Shown: positions 33,731 to 44,517, counted from the first letter of the stretch. The stretch is 64,000 nt of DNA from Desemzia incerta (GCF_900115825.1 NZ_FOXW01000001.1:310001-374000); one strand, 5' to 3'. The notes: generated by a model not told the origin, from the letters alone. Program-made: numbers and translations.

Positions 33731-34708
33731 TCAGTCTGTCATTTGATATCCGACTACTTCAATTCCAGCCATTTTTCCGTCATCCTTATAAACAAATGGG
33801 GCTTGAAAATTCTCTAAAGTAATGTGCAAATGATCTGAGAAGCCTTCTTTGACTTTTTTACCCATTACTCCATTTTGGGGTGCAGTCAATTCACCAAATT
33901 TATCAGGACGAGCGACAATGGTCAAGCGAGCATTTTTATTCTCCAGAATGATTTTTATTTCAGTAGAAGACAATCGTTGAATGGTCATCTTGCTTCTATT
34001 ATAAGTTGCAAACCGATATTCTTTTCCTTGCATCACCAAATTGCAGATAAAGCCTTCAAGGTTTAACTTCATCAATGGAACATTTGCCACAGAAAAGAAC
34101 AAGCTTGTCGTAGGATCCTTAAAGTTGTTGCTTTGAATCCACATGTATTCTTTTGGAAAAGAAGTTCCCCAATCTTTTTCAAAATAGCCTTTTCCGCCTG
34201 TGAAGTCGATCACACGATTATTGATTTTCACATAACCATTAATAGAGTGGTTCATGCTGATTACGCCATGGTTGCATTCCATGTTGGGAATATAACTCAA
34301 TGGTCCCATAATGGTAGGATTTAACCATGTCTTTTGGATAGGATGCAAATTGTGCAAAGAAAAAGAACCTTTGATTTTAGTGCCTTCTTTAGTTAAGTGA
34401 ATTGCAACTTTTTTTTCAGAAAAAACATTTGGACCAATCTGTACTTGAAAAGGTTCATCTCGCGTAATAAATTGATCGATCGGATAAGGAAAATAATCCG
34501 TTTTGATCACGGGAAGGTGGTTATGATCTTTGGTCACTGAAATGTATTGAACAAAACAATGTTTGTCCGTTTCGTTTAAACTGATACCTGGAATGAAACT
34601 GATCATTTCTGTTTCATCTTTAGTCACTTGTTTATAATACCAACCCTCAAAATAAACTTTTTTTTCAGTGTTCCCTTGAAACAAAATAGGACGAAATGTT
34701 TTTGGCAT
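33731..34708 (-). CDS. Tocopherol cyclase-like family protein
   Basis: The 325 residues resemble the tocopherol cyclase-like family found in many Firmicutes: FQGNTEKKVYFEGWYYKQV near the N-terminus, GPLSYIPNMECNHGVISM and GYFEKDWGTSFPKEYMWIQS in the middle, and a lipocalin-like pattern of beta strands. Bacteria of this group do not make tocopherol, so the substrate is unknown; a lipid or isoprenoid is a guess. I use the ATG at 34708, six bases after GGAGGTGA, instead of the upstream ATG at 34759. Single-gene unit on the minus strand. Confidence 0.82.
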   Translation of the reverse strand: MPKTFRPILFQGNTEKKVYFEGWYYKQVTKDETEMISFIPGISLNETDKHCFVQYISVTKDHNHLPVIKTDYFPYPIDQFITRDEPFQVQIGPNVFSEKKVAIHLTKEGTKIKGSFSLHNLHPIQKTWLNPTIMGPLSYIPNMECNHGVISMNHSINGYVKINNRVIDFTGGKGYFEKDWGTSFPKEYMWIQSNNFKDPTTSLFFSVANVPLMKLNLEGFICNLVMQGKEYRFATYNRSKMTIQRLSSTEIKIILENKNARLTIVARPDKFGELTAPQNGVMGKKVKEGFSDHLHITLENFQAPFVYKDDGKMAGIEVVGYQMTD

Positions 34709-34977
34709 GATACTCACCTCCAGACTATTGATTTCCATTTTTTCCGATTTATATATCATTAGTATAGTCTTTTGTTAGATAAGAAGTCGATTTGTAAGCT
34801 CAAAAAATTGACTGGACAAGAGAATAAACCAACAGAAAAAGCAACACGCTGGGTTTTCTGCAGAATATTTTTTTTAGGATAACTGAACGAAATAAGTCCT
34901 TCTCATTAACTAGGTTCAAAGAAAATGTGCTACCATAAAAGAAAAAGAATACGGCATAGAGAAAGAGGCGAAGTCAG

Positions 34978-36171
34978 ATGAGTAAAGTAAGGAATGTCCC
35001 GCAAGATCATTTCGAAGAAGCTTATGCTTTAGCTATTTATGCTTTCAACGTACCAAATACGACAGAAAGGAAAGCAAATTTTCGTACGGTTTTTAACCAT
35101 TCAAATACGTTTGGGATCTACCAGCAAAATGAACTAAAGAGTCAAATGCTTGTACTGCCTTTAGAAGTCTTGTTTCATGGAGAAACAATGTCTATGGGCG
35201 GAATTTCATATGTTTCTAGCTATCCAGAAACCAGGGGGATGGGCAACATCAAAAAGTTGTTTGCTGCTTCATTAGATTATATGAACAGTGAAGGGATGGT
35301 ACTTTCTTATTTAGATCCTTTTTCGTATCCTTTTTACCGTAAATTCGGTTATGAAGTAGCCTTCAATACAGCTTCTTACACGATTGATACAAGTTACATG
35401 CCAAAAACAAAAAAATACCCAGGACAGGTTAGTCGAGTAAAATGGGAACAAGAAAAAGAAACGATAACGAATATTTATCTTGAAAAGTATCACCATTCAG
35501 TTGGACCGCTAAAAAGAGCGGAATGGATGTGGCAGCAAAAATTTTCGAATCCAAATAAACAAAAATTAGCTATTTATAAAGACAACAATGATGAAGCAAA
35601 AGGATATTTGTCGTATCATTTTGGAGACAAAACATCAACTGATTTTATAATAGATGAAATGGTTTATTTAACGGCAGATGCGTACACTGCGTTATGGCAA
35701 TTTGTAGCGTCTCATCAGAGCACGTTTAAAACCGTTCAGTATAAGACAGCAGAGAATGAATACATTATGGAGTTGTTTCCAAGACAGACCATAAAAAAAG
35801 AAGTTGATCCTTTCATGATGGCGAGGATCGTGAACATCGAATCTTTCTTGATGCGCTATCCTTTTAAAGAAAAAGCACAAACAACTTTTTATTTACAAGT
35901 CAAAGATCGCTTAGCTGATTGGAATAATGGAATCTGGAAAGTAGAACTGAGAAATACAGGTCGAAAAGTAACCAAGCTGGCTATGGGAACAGAAATAAAA
36001 GAAGCTGCTTTTTTATCCGCTTCCATTCAAACTTGGACACAGCTGTTCTTGGGTTATCGAACTATAGAAGAGTTGAAATTTCATGAAAAATTGATCAGCT
36101 CAACGGCTTGTGCAGCAGAATTAGCTGAAAGAATACCACAAGGAGATCCACAGTTATACGACTATTTTTAA
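34978..36171 (+). CDS. GNAT acetyltransferase, Eis family
   Basis: A 397-residue protein with the three-part layout of Eis: an N-terminal GNAT domain (MSMGGISYVSSYPETRGMG, where the RGMG-like loop binds acetyl-CoA, and SYLDPFSYPFYRKFGYE), a second GNAT-like domain to about 285, and a C-terminal sterol carrier-like domain ending in YDYF, whose free carboxylate is used in catalysis. Eis enzymes acetylate amines, including aminoglycosides and peptide lysines; the natural substrate here is unknown. GAAAGAGGCG lies before the ATG. It shares a strand with a serine hydrolase gene 22 bases downstream. Confidence 0.9.
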   Translation: MSKVRNVPQDHFEEAYALAIYAFNVPNTTERKANFRTVFNHSNTFGIYQQNELKSQMLVLPLEVLFHGETMSMGGISYVSSYPETRGMGNIKKLFAASLDYMNSEGMVLSYLDPFSYPFYRKFGYEVAFNTASYTIDTSYMPKTKKYPGQVSRVKWEQEKETITNIYLEKYHHSVGPLKRAEWMWQQKFSNPNKQKLAIYKDNNDEAKGYLSYHFGDKTSTDFIIDEMVYLTADAYTALWQFVASHQSTFKTVQYKTAENEYIMELFPRQTIKKEVDPFMMARIVNIESFLMRYPFKEKAQTTFYLQVKDRLADWNNGIWKVELRNTGRKVTKLAMGTEIKEAAFLSASIQTWTQLFLGYRTIEELKFHEKLISSTACAAELAERIPQGDPQLYDYF

Positions 36172-36193
36172 AAGAACAAGAAAAGGTGAAAAA

Positions 36194-37213
36194 ATGTATC
36201 CAAAAACTAGAAAAGCTATTCAATCGTTGATTCAAGAAGGGATTATGCCAGGGGCTAGTTATGCCTTCATCGAAGGAAATGACGTACAACATTACTTAGA
36301 CGGCTTAGCGGCGATTTTTCCTGAAGAAGAAGCCATCAAACCAGGTTTATTGTACGATGTAGCCTCTTTAACAAAAGTCATGATGACGACGACTGTCATT
36401 TTACAGTTGATTGAGGAGGGAAAAATCGCTGTGGATGATCCTGTCCAACAGCATTTGCTTGAATACTCTTCTTCTGAAGTGACAATTCGTCACTTGCTGA
36501 CGCATACTTCGGCTATCAATGGATACATTCCAAATCGAGATGCTTTATCTGCTTCAGAATTAAAACAATCTTTAGTGCAGCTTCCAGTAGGAGAAAATAG
36601 GGGAAAAGAAGTGGTTTACACTGATACTGGAATGATTTTATTAGGCTTCATAATTGAAAAAATCGAACAACTGCCTTTACAACAAGTATTTAATAAAAGA
36701 GTCCTCCAACCTTTAAAACTGGAGGACTCAACCTTTGAACCAACAGATGTGAATCAATGTGCTCCTACTGAACTTCACCCAAAAAGAGGGTTGATTCGCG
36801 GAGAAGTTCATGACCCGAAAGCTTTTGTATTGAAGGGTCACTGTGGCAGTGCAGGTCTTTTTTCTTCTTTAAAAGATTGCCTAACCTTTGCACAAATGAT
36901 GTTAAACAAAGGAGAAAGCAACGGAGTGAGGGTGTTGAAAGAAAAAACCGTAGAAGGATTGTTGAAAGATTGGACTCCGACTGGAGATTTATGGCGTTCA
37001 TTAGGTTGGAATCTAAAAGGAAATAAAGATCATCCTATTCTGTTTCATACAGGTTTCACTGGGACATTTATCTTAATCGATGTTCTGGAACAAAAAGCGT
37101 TCGTTTTTTTATCCAACAGAGTTCACCCAAAAAGTCATACACCGACTTACTTAGAAAAAAGAGATATGTTGATCGATATCTATTTGAAAGAAAAGAGAAA
37201 AGAACAAAATTAA
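36194..37213 (+). CDS. Beta-lactamase-fold serine hydrolase (class C/DD-peptidase type)
   Basis: A 339-residue protein with the SxxK motif in DVASLTKVMMT, a tyrosine motif YTDTG, and HTGFTG in the place of the KTG box. No signal peptide or membrane segment is seen, so it is likely a cytoplasmic esterase or peptidase rather than a beta-lactamase. AAAAGGTG lies 6 bases before the ATG. It follows the Eis-type gene by 22 bases and probably shares its transcript. Confidence 0.88.
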   Translation: MYPKTRKAIQSLIQEGIMPGASYAFIEGNDVQHYLDGLAAIFPEEEAIKPGLLYDVASLTKVMMTTTVILQLIEEGKIAVDDPVQQHLLEYSSSEVTIRHLLTHTSAINGYIPNRDALSASELKQSLVQLPVGENRGKEVVYTDTGMILLGFIIEKIEQLPLQQVFNKRVLQPLKLEDSTFEPTDVNQCAPTELHPKRGLIRGEVHDPKAFVLKGHCGSAGLFSSLKDCLTFAQMMLNKGESNGVRVLKEKTVEGLLKDWTPTGDLWRSLGWNLKGNKDHPILFHTGFTGTFILIDVLEQKAFVFLSNRVHPKSHTPTYLEKRDMLIDIYLKEKRKEQN

Positions 37214-37235
37214 AAATTTATAGTAACATATCATT

Positions 37236-37262
37236 TTGAAACGTTTACAAATGTGCTAAACT
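37236..37262 (+). promoter_or_regulatory. Extended -10 promoter and cre-like site of manA
   Basis: TGC-TAAACT (37254-37262) is an extended -10. Upstream, TTGAAACGTTTACA (37236-37249) fits 12 of 14 positions of the cre consensus, with a perfect right half. Confidence 0.45.
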
Positions 37263-37315
37263 GGAGAAGTGAGGACAAGGTTTATTATTATAGAGTAGAA
37301 GCAGGAGGAAATGCA

Positions 37316-38275
37316 GTGATAGAACCATTAATCTTAGAACCCGTTATGCAAGAAAAAATTTGGGGCGGAACTAAATTAAAAGAAGCGTTTGGATATGACC
37401 TCCCCAGTGATAAAGTGGGCGAGTGTTGGGCCATCAGTGCACATAAAAATGGACCAAGCAAAGTGATCAACGGACCTTATAAAGGACTGACGTTGACTGA
37501 AGTTTGGGATCAGCATCGTGATGTTTTTGGCCATGCGGAGGGCGACGTTTTCCCTTTATTGACTAAAATATTAGATGCGGCAGAAGACCTGTCTGTCCAA
37601 GTTCATCCTGATGATGCGTATGGATTAGAGCATGAAGGAGAACTTGGAAAAACGGAATGCTGGTATGTGATTGATGCTGATGAAGGTTCAGAAATCGTGT
37701 ACGGTCATCATGCTAAAACCAAAGAAGAGTTGACTGAACTGATTCAAAATGGAAAATGGGATGAACTGCTGCAGCGTATTCCAGTGAAAAAAGGCGATTT
37801 TTTCTTTGTGCCCAGCGGAACGATTCATGCTATCGGCGGGGGAATCATGATACTGGAAACACAACAATCCAGTGATACCACTTATCGAGTATATGACTAT
37901 GACCGTAAAGACGACAGCGGACAAGGAAGAGAACTGCATTTGCAGCAATCAATCGATGTAACAACCGTCCCTAGTCAAAATCCTGATTCATCAGTAAAAA
38001 CAGAAACTTCTAGCAATATCCAGATGACTACATTCGTTGAAAATGAATTTTTCAATGTTTATGAATGGAAAGTCAATGGCGTAGCAACGTTTGCTCAAAC
38101 TGCACCTTATACTTTAGTGAGTGTACTGGATGGAGAAGGTGAATTAGTCATAGATGATACTCAATCTTATGAGTTGAAAAAAGGCATGCATTTTATTTTG
38201 CCAAATGATTTAAAAGCTTGGTCTATAGATGGAACTTTACAACTGATTGCTTCAACTCCAGGAGAAAAGTTGTAA
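37316..38275 (+). CDS. manA: Mannose-6-phosphate isomerase, class I (ManA)
   Basis: Interconverts mannose-6-phosphate and fructose-6-phosphate, using zinc. LEPVMQEKIWGGTKLKEAFGY, the zinc-binding LSVQVHPDDAYG, LGKTECWYVIDA and the GTIHAIGGGIMILETQQSSDTTYR region (quoted in outline) are typical, with a C-terminal cupin. I use GTG 37316, seven bases after AGGAGG, which gives IEPLILEPVMQEK, as in Gram-positive ManA. The longer frame from 37253 would start inside the likely promoter. A terminator follows. Confidence 0.94.
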   Translation: MIEPLILEPVMQEKIWGGTKLKEAFGYDLPSDKVGECWAISAHKNGPSKVINGPYKGLTLTEVWDQHRDVFGHAEGDVFPLLTKILDAAEDLSVQVHPDDAYGLEHEGELGKTECWYVIDADEGSEIVYGHHAKTKEELTELIQNGKWDELLQRIPVKKGDFFFVPSGTIHAIGGGIMILETQQSSDTTYRVYDYDRKDDSGQGRELHLQQSIDVTTVPSQNPDSSVKTETSSNIQMTTFVENEFFNVYEWKVNGVATFAQTAPYTLVSVLDGEGELVIDDTQSYELKKGMHFILPNDLKAWSIDGTLQLIASTPGEKL

Positions 38276-38293
38276 CAAACAAGTGAACAAACG

Positions 38294-38326
38294 AAAGAGC
38301 AGAGAATAAATTTCTCTGCTCTTTTA
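38294..38326 (+). terminator. Intrinsic terminator of manA
   Basis: AAAGAGCAGAGAA and TTCTCTGCTCTTT form a perfect stem, followed by TTATTG. Confidence 0.88.
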
Positions 38327-38435
38327 TTGAATGAAGCCGAATGATTTGGGGAATCTATAAAGAACAAGCAGGAATGGGATGTCTTTGAACAAATGGTTGC
38401 TTGCAGTTAAAAGGACAAGGTCTTTGAATCGTATC

Positions 38436-38464
38436 TTGTACTTTAAGTTGATTTACAGTATAAT
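38436..38464 (+). promoter_or_regulatory. Promoter of the tdk-prfA-prmC block
   Basis: TTGTAC, a 17-base spacer and TATAAT, 24-39 bases before the tdk start candidates. Confidence 0.75.
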
Positions 38465-38502
38465 TTTAAAGGATTCTTAGGAGAGAAATGAGGATATATC
38501 GG

Positions 38503-39093
38503 ATGGCTCAATTATTTTTTAAGTACGGCGCAATGAACAGTGGTAAAACGATTGAAATTTTAAAAGTCGCACATAATTATGAAGAACAAAATAAACCTGT
38601 TATTATTATGACAAGTGGTATCGATGATCGAGACGCTATTGGTGTAGTATCCAGCCGTATTGGGTTACGCCGGAACGGGATAGCCATTTTTGAAGAAACA
38701 AATATTTTAGAAGTCGTCAATGAGTTGGACTATGAACCGGCTTGTGTGCTGTTGGATGAAGCGCAATTTTTAACAAAAGACCACATCATTCAATTAACGA
38801 AAATAGTGGATGAACTGAATATTCCTGTTATGGCGTTCGGGTTGAAAAATGATTTCCAAAATGAACTGTTTGAAGGCTCAAAATACTTATTATTGTACGC
38901 AGATAAGATCGAAGAAATGAAAACTATCTGCTGGTATTGTCACAAAAAAGCTATCATGAATATGCGTGTTGTAGACGGCAAGCCAGTTTATACTGGAGAG
39001 CAGATTCAGATCGGCGGAAACGAAGCATATTACCCTGTATGCCGGAAACATTACCATCATCCGCTGATTACCAAAGATAATTTAAGAAATTAG
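38503..39093 (+). CDS. tdk: Thymidine kinase
   Basis: Phosphorylates thymidine in pyrimidine salvage. It has the P-loop GAMNSGKT near the N-terminus, the VLLDEAQFL Walker B-like segment, the lid [18 protein letters not shown], and zinc-binding cysteines (CWYCHKKA and VCRKH). The ATG at 38503 gives [16 protein letters not shown], the usual start in lactobacilli, with GAGG 9 bases upstream; an ATG five codons earlier also has a purine tract. Spaced 15 bases from prfA, it is the first gene of the conserved translation block. Confidence 0.95.
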   Translation: MAQLFFKYGAMNSGKTIEILKVAHNYEEQNKPVIIMTSGIDDRDAIGVVSSRIGLRRNGIAIFEETNILEVVNELDYEPACVLLDEAQFLTKDHIIQLTKIVDELNIPVMAFGLKNDFQNELFEGSKYLLLYADKIEEMKTICWYCHKKAIMNMRVVDGKPVYTGEQIQIGGNEAYYPVCRKHYHHPLITKDNLRN

Positions 39094-39108
39094 AAAAGAG
39101 GAATTGAC

Positions 39109-40188
39109 ATGTTTGATCAGTTAGAAAGTGTGGTCGGACGCTATGAAGAAGTAAATGAAATGTTAAGTGATCCGGAAGTAATTTCCGATACGAAACGTTT
39201 TATGAAACTCTCTAAAGAAGAGGGTAACCTTCGTGAGACCGTTACGACTTATTTGAAATACAAAGAGATCCAACAAGGCATAGAAGAAACTGAAGAGATG
39301 CTGAGAGAAAAATTGGATGCTGAAATGGCTGAAATGGCTAAGGAAGAATTGGCTAGCTTAAAAGCTGAGCGAGAAGAATATGAAGAAAAAATCAAAATCT
39401 TGATGCTGCCTAAAGACGAAAATGATGACAAAAACATCATTATGGAAATTCGTGGAGCAGCCGGCGGAGATGAAGCTCAATTATTTGCTGGAGATTTATT
39501 CAATATGTACCAACGTTATGCTGAATCTCAAGGTTGGAAGACTGAAGTTCTGAATGCCAACATCACAGGTATTGGCGGATATAAAGAAATCACTTTAATG
39601 ATTACAGGACAAAACGTTTATTCAAAATTAAAATTTGAAAATGGTGCACACCGTGTTCAACGTGTTCCGCAAACAGAGTCCCAAGGACGTATCCATACTT
39701 CTACAGCAACTGTTGTTGTTATGCCGGAAGCGGAAGAAGTAGAGTTGGATATCGCAGACAATGATATCCGTATAGATATTTATCATGCAAGTGGTGCTGG
39801 TGGACAGCACGTCAACAAAACAGCATCTGCTGTTCGATTGACACACATTCCAACAGGTATTGCAGTTGCGATGCAAGATGAACGTTCTCAGATAAAGAAT
39901 AGAGAGAAAGCGATGAAAGTATTGCGTGCGCGTGTATACGATCAGTTACAAAGCGAAGCTCAAAATGAATATGATGCTGAGCGTAAATTAGCGATTGGAA
40001 CGGGAGACCGTTCAGAGCGCATCAGAACGTATAATTTCCCTCAAAACCGGATCACAGATCATAGAATTGGATTGACGATTCAAAAACTAGATCAAATCTT
40101 ATCTGGAAAACTAGATGAAGTGGTCGATGCATTAGTGCTGTACGACCAAACTTCAAAAATGGAGCAATTACAGAATAATGAATACTAA
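39109..40188 (+). CDS. prfA: Peptide chain release factor 1
   Basis: Recognises UAA and UAG stop codons and triggers peptide release. The GGQ motif ([18 protein letters not shown] region) is intact and the 359-residue length is standard. AAAGAGGAATTGAC precedes the ATG. The 3' end overlaps prmC, whose product methylates the GGQ glutamine of this protein. Confidence 0.97.
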   Translation: MFDQLESVVGRYEEVNEMLSDPEVISDTKRFMKLSKEEGNLRETVTTYLKYKEIQQGIEETEEMLREKLDAEMAEMAKEELASLKAEREEYEEKIKILMLPKDENDDKNIIMEIRGAAGGDEAQLFAGDLFNMYQRYAESQGWKTEVLNANITGIGGYKEITLMITGQNVYSKLKFENGAHRVQRVPQTESQGRIHTSTATVVVMPEAEEVELDIADNDIRIDIYHASGAGGQHVNKTASAVRLTHIPTGIAVAMQDERSQIKNREKAMKVLRARVYDQLQSEAQNEYDAERKLAIGTGDRSERIRTYNFPQNRITDHRIGLTIQKLDQILSGKLDEVVDALVLYDQTSKMEQLQNNEY

Positions 40189-41023
40189 TTCAACCTATAG
40201 AGAAGTCCTTAAGTGGGCTTCTTCTTTTTTAGAAGCCAGCGGCAAAGAAGGTATCGCAGCTGAACGATTATTGATGGAACGACAACAATGGAACCGAACA
40301 GATTTTGTATTGCATTTGAATGAAGAAATGCCGTCCGATAGCAAGCGCCAATTGATCGAAGATGTAGCGGAACATGGCGGAGGAAGACCTATTCAGCATA
40401 TACTGGGATATGAATGGTTTTATGACTTGAAATTAAAAGTGACCCATGACACGTTGATTCCTCGACCTGAAACGGAAGAAATTGTAGACAAGTTTTTACA
40501 ACAAACAAAACAAGACGATTCGTTAAAAGTATTAGACATCGGAACAGGCACAGGAGCCATTGCGATTGTAGCGAAGAAACAGCGACCAAATGATGATGTG
40601 ACGGGAACGGATCTTTCGCCTAAAGCATTAGCTGTTGCGAAAGAGAACGCTGAGGCAAATGGAGTAGCGGTCCGGTTTCTTGAAGGAGACTTAGCGGCTC
40701 CTGTGAAGGACGAAAAATTTGATGTGATTCTATCTAATCCACCTTATATAGGAGAACATGAAAAAAACGTGATGGATCAAAGCGTATTGGATTATGAACC
40801 TCCTATGGCTTTATTTGCTGAAAACGACGGACTTTTTATTTACCAGCGGTTAGCAAAAGAGTTGCCAAGATTATTGAATCCGAACGGGAAAATCTATTTA
40901 GAAATCGGCTATCAACAAGGAGAAGCGGTCAAGGAATTATTCCAAAAAGCTTTTCCTGAAGCTCTAGTACAAATAGAGAAAGATTTGAGCGGGTTAGATC
41001 GGTTAATCTCTGTCCAAACTTGA
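40178..41023 (+). CDS. prmC: Release factor glutamine methyltransferase PrmC
   Basis: N5-methylates the Gln of the GGQ motif in release factors, using S-adenosylmethionine. [13 protein letters not shown] is the SAM-binding loop and ILSNPPYIG holds the catalytic NPPY. An N-terminal helical domain (1-80) recognises the release factor. The start lies 11 bases inside prfA, a common translational coupling. 281 residues, normal length. Confidence 0.96.
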   Translation: MNTNSTYREVLKWASSFLEASGKEGIAAERLLMERQQWNRTDFVLHLNEEMPSDSKRQLIEDVAEHGGGRPIQHILGYEWFYDLKLKVTHDTLIPRPETEEIVDKFLQQTKQDDSLKVLDIGTGTGAIAIVAKKQRPNDDVTGTDLSPKALAVAKENAEANGVAVRFLEGDLAAPVKDEKFDVILSNPPYIGEHEKNVMDQSVLDYEPPMALFAENDGLFIYQRLAKELPRLLNPNGKIYLEIGYQQGEAVKELFQKAFPEALVQIEKDLSGLDRLISVQT

Positions 41024-41092
41024 ACCGCTTTAACTTGAAAGACGTAAAAAACAAGTAAATGAGTTGCAAAAGAAAAGAAAGAAGGCAAATGT

Positions 41093-42121
41093 GTGGAAAC
41101 AAGAGTTTTTCAACAGTCAGAAATCAAAGAAGCTGCTGCATTGATCAAAAAAGGTGAATTGGTATCCTTTCCTACTGAAACAGTTTATGGATTAGGAGCA
41201 GATGCAATGAACGATCAAGCTGTAAAAAACGTTTATCAAGCAAAAGGACGTCCAAGCGACAATCCGTTAATCGTTCATGTAGCGTCTATAGGAGAAGTGT
41301 ATGATTACGTGAAAAATGTGCCGAAAGTAGCCGAAACGTTGATGGAACACTTTTGGCCTGGTCCGTTAACACTGATTTTTGAAGTGAAAGAAGGCGTTTT
41401 TGCAGATACAGTCACGGCAGGTTTAAACAGTGTAGCTATACGAATGCCTAAAAATGAAGCAACATTGGAATTGATCAAAGAAGCTGGAGTTCCTTTAGTT
41501 GGTCCAAGTGCCAATACATCTGGTAAACCCAGTCCCACAACGGCTATGCATGTCTACCATGATTTAAAAGGGAAAATTGCCGGAATATTAGATGATGGAG
41601 AAACAGGAGTCGGCTTAGAATCAACCGTGTTGGATATCACAGATCCCCAACAACCAACTATTCTTCGTCCAGGAGGAATCTCTAAAGGTGAGCTGGAAGA
41701 CGTCATCGGACAAGTGTCTGTAGATAAGCACTTGGTATCAAGTGAAGAGACGCCAAAAGCTCCAGGAATGAAATACAAGCATTATTCTCCTAACGAACCG
41801 GTAATCATCGTAGAGGGAAATAAAGAGCTTTTTCAAAAAGCTGTCAAGCAGTATGGATCGACTGGAGAAAAAGTTGGTTTATTAGCGGATGATGAAGTGG
41901 TAGAAGCCCTTAAAGACAAAGTTGCTGCTGTTTTTTCTCTTGGCGAAATAGACGACATCCATTCAGCTTCGCGCAGACTGTATGCTGGATTACGATACTT
42001 TGAAACTACCGAAGCTAGTTTGATTTTAGCGCAAGCTTATCCTGAAGCAGGAATTGGAACAGCTTATATGAACCGATTGAAAAAAGCAGCGGGAAATCAA
42101 TTCTATAAAGAACATAATTAA
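41093..42121 (+). CDS. L-threonylcarbamoyladenylate synthase (Sua5/YwlC)
   Basis: Makes threonylcarbamoyl-AMP from threonine, bicarbonate and ATP for t6A37 modification of tRNA. The YrdC-like domain has SFPTETVYGLGADA, KGRPSDNPLIVHV and GPSANTSGKPSPT. A C-terminal Sua5 domain (about 215-342) is present, with the PGMKYKHYSP linker that closes over the active site. The start is a GTG after GAAGG. It sits between prmC and glyA as in Bacillus. Confidence 0.95.
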   Translation: METRVFQQSEIKEAAALIKKGELVSFPTETVYGLGADAMNDQAVKNVYQAKGRPSDNPLIVHVASIGEVYDYVKNVPKVAETLMEHFWPGPLTLIFEVKEGVFADTVTAGLNSVAIRMPKNEATLELIKEAGVPLVGPSANTSGKPSPTTAMHVYHDLKGKIAGILDDGETGVGLESTVLDITDPQQPTILRPGGISKGELEDVIGQVSVDKHLVSSEETPKAPGMKYKHYSPNEPVIIVEGNKELFQKAVKQYGSTGEKVGLLADDEVVEALKDKVAAVFSLGEIDDIHSASRRLYAGLRYFETTEASLILAQAYPEAGIGTAYMNRLKKAAGNQFYKEHN

Positions 42122-42127
42122 AAGAAA

Positions 42128-42161
42128 ATACATAGGAATCGTTTTTCCTATGTATTTTTTT
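42128..42161 (+). terminator. Intrinsic terminator of the sua5 gene
   Basis: ATACATAGGAA and TTCCTATGTAT form a perfect stem followed by TTTTTTTG. Confidence 0.92.
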
Positions 42162-42261
42162 GTTATTATTTTATATAATGTTGAGTTAAGAATACAAAAA
42201 AAAATGATGAGGACTCATCATACATAGAAATTCAGGAATGAACTAAAGGGATGTGGCTGAG

Positions 42262-43500
42262 ATGAAGGGTAAATTATGGGATGAAGAAGTGTTTCAAGCG
42301 ATTGGACAAGAAAAACAACGCCAAGAACAAAATATTGAGTTGATTGCATCAGAGAATTTTGTTTCCGAAGCTGTACTGGCTGCTCAAGGAAGTATCTTAA
42401 CGAATAAATACGCTGAAGGCTATCCGGGAAAAAGATATTATGGCGGTTGTGAGTACATTGATGTAGTAGAAAATTTAGCCATTGATCGTGCGAAGAAATT
42501 ATTTGGTGCTGAGTATGCCAATGTTCAGCCTCATTCTGGATCAAGTGCAAATATGGCGGCTTACAATGCTTTATTGGAGCACGGAGATGTAGTTTTGGGA
42601 ATGGATTTGACACATGGAGGTCATCTTACACACGGTTCTCCAGTAAACTTCAGTGGAAAAACGTACAACTTTGTCCCTTATGGAGTAGACAAAGACACTG
42701 AGCAAATCGATTACCAAGAAGTTCGTCGTTTAGCGATGGAACATAAGCCAAAGTTGATTATTGCAGGTGCCAGTGCTTATCCTAGAGCCATTGATTTTAA
42801 GGCATTCCGTGAAATCGCTGATGAAATAAACGCGTATTTCATGGTCGATATGGCACATATTGCCGGTTTAGTAGCTGCTGGTGTTCACGAAAGTCCTATT
42901 CTTTATGCAGATGTCGTAACGACAACGACGCATAAAACGCTACGCGGACCACGTGGAGGAATGATTTTAGCTAAAGAAGCGTTTGCGAAAAAATTGAATA
43001 GCGCTATTTTCCCCGGCATTCAAGGCGGTCCTTTAGAACATGTCATTGCTGGAAAAGCCATTGCACTAAAAGAAGCAATGCAGCCTGACTTTGGTGTGTA
43101 CGCAAAGAACGTTGTTAAAAATGCTCAAGCTATGGCTGAAGTTTTTCTTTCGTCTAAAGCGCGACTGATCAGTGGAGGAACGGATAACCATCTATTGCTG
43201 CTGGATGTTAGAAATTTTGCATTGAATGGAATGCAAGCTGAAAAGCTGCTAGATGAAGTAGGGATAACGGTTAATAAAAATACGATTCCATTTGAAGAGT
43301 TGAGTCCTTTTAAAACAAGCGGTATTCGAATCGGAACGCCAGCAATCACTACCCGTCAGTTCGACGAAGAAGATGCAAAGAAAGTGGCAAGACTAATCAT
43401 CGAAACTCTAGAGGCAAAAGACCATACTGAAAAACTGGAAACTATTCGAAAAGAAGTACGCCAATTGACGACAAAAAGACCATTGTACTTGGAAAACTAG
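42262..43500 (+). CDS. glyA: Serine hydroxymethyltransferase
   Basis: Converts serine and tetrahydrofolate to glycine and methylene-tetrahydrofolate, with pyridoxal phosphate bound to the Lys in [46 protein letters not shown] and [15 protein letters not shown] are diagnostic. Length about 412 residues. I prefer ATG 42262 to GTG 42253, because AAAGGG is only two bases from the GTG. No purine or SAM riboswitch is seen in the short leader. Confidence 0.97.
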   Translation: MKGKLWDEEVFQAIGQEKQRQEQNIELIASENFVSEAVLAAQGSILTNKYAEGYPGKRYYGGCEYIDVVENLAIDRAKKLFGAEYANVQPHSGSSANMAAYNALLEHGDVVLGMDLTHGGHLTHGSPVNFSGKTYNFVPYGVDKDTEQIDYQEVRRLAMEHKPKLIIAGASAYPRAIDFKAFREIADEINAYFMVDMAHIAGLVAAGVHESPILYADVVTTTTHKTLRGPRGGMILAKEAFAKKLNSAIFPGIQGGPLEHVIAGKAIALKEAMQPDFGVYAKNVVKNAQAMAEVFLSSKARLISGGTDNHLLLLDVRNFALNGMQAEKLLDEVGITVNKNTIPFEELSPFKTSGIRIGTPAITTRQFDEEDAKKVARLIIETLEAKDHTEKLETIRKEVRQLTTKRPLYLEN

Positions 43501-43553
43501 AGCTGTTTCTTATAACGCTCTGAAGAAGATTGTAGACGAGATAGAGGTGTTTA

Positions 43554-43594
43554 AACAGCAGTTCACTCTTATTAATTGAGTGAGCTGCTGTTTT
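43554..43594 (+). terminator. Intrinsic terminator of glyA
   Basis: AACAGCAGTTCACTC and GAGTGAGCTGCTGTT form a 15-bp stem with one G-U, then TTTATTG. Confidence 0.9.
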
Positions 43595-43660
43595 ATTGTA
43601 CAGTAGTTTTGTAAAAGAGGAATGGGATCTAAAATTAGCAAGACTAAATCAATTATTTCT

Positions 43661-43689
43661 TTGTAAAGTGATGAAAGTTCATGTATAAT
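43661..43689 (+). promoter_or_regulatory. Promoter of upp
   Basis: TTGTAA, a 17-base spacer and TATAAT, about 40 bases before the upp start. Confidence 0.75.
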
Positions 43690-43727
43690 TGGCATGTTTG
43701 AACATAATAACCAAGGGGGCAAATAAA

Positions 43728-44357
43728 ATGGCAAAACTTGAAGTAATGGATCATCCTTTAATCCAACATAAGTTAACGATTATCAGAGATAAAAATACAG
43801 GGACTAAGGTTTTTCGAGAAGTGGTTAATGAAATCGCCCGCTTAATGGCATATGAAGTATCGAGAGATATGCCGTTACAAGATGTTGAAATTGAAACACC
43901 TTTAGTTAAAAGTGTTCAAAAAGAAATTGCTGGTAAAAAAGTAGCCATTATTCCGATTTTACGAGCTGGTCTAGGGATGGTAGACGGGATGCTTGATTTG
44001 ATCCCAGCAGCTAAAGTAGGTCATGTAGGAATGTATCGTGATCATGAAACATTCGAACCGGTAGAATATTTTGTGAAATTGCCGTCGGATATCAAAGAAC
44101 GTCAATTACTAGTGGTGGATCCAATGTTAGCAACGGGAGGTTCAGCGATTGCTGCAATCGATTCGTTGAAAAAACGTGGAGCTACGATTATTAAATTTGT
44201 GTGTCTGGTAGCTGCCCCAGAAGGTATCAAAGCTTTACAAGAAGCTCATCCTGATGTAGATATTTATACAGCTTCTTTAGATGAAAAATTGAATGAGAAT
44301 GGATACATTTTGCCTGGTCTAGGTGACGCAGGCGACCGCTTGTTTGGAACGCTATAA
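43728..44357 (+). CDS. upp: Uracil phosphoribosyltransferase
   Basis: Makes UMP from uracil and PRPP. The 209-residue protein has the N-terminal [20 protein letters not shown], the [14 protein letters not shown] loop and the PRPP site [19 protein letters not shown] 43728 follows AAGGGGG by eight bases; the longer frame from a TTG at 43689 overlaps the -10 box and is not used. Its place between glyA and the atp operon is conserved in Firmicutes. Confidence 0.97.
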   Translation: MAKLEVMDHPLIQHKLTIIRDKNTGTKVFREVVNEIARLMAYEVSRDMPLQDVEIETPLVKSVQKEIAGKKVAIIPILRAGLGMVDGMLDLIPAAKVGHVGMYRDHETFEPVEYFVKLPSDIKERQLLVVDPMLATGGSAIAAIDSLKKRGATIIKFVCLVAAPEGIKALQEAHPDVDIYTASLDEKLNENGYILPGLGDAGDRLFGTL

Positions 44358-44370
44358 TCAGAAAATTAAG

Positions 44371-44404
44371 ACCAGAAATCCGTCAAAAGGATTTCTGGTT
44401 TTTT
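44371..44404 (+). terminator. Intrinsic terminator of upp
   Basis: ACCAGAAATCC and GGATTTCTGGT form a perfect stem followed by TTTTTG. Confidence 0.93.
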
Positions 44405-44517
44405 GACTCTACCAATAGGAAGCGCTTCAAAAGTTTGTGAAAAGCAAGTGAGTAGTTGCTTAAAAAGCCTTTTGTACAAGTAATTTGATAGAATTAAAAC
44501 ATATTCACATAATTTCT

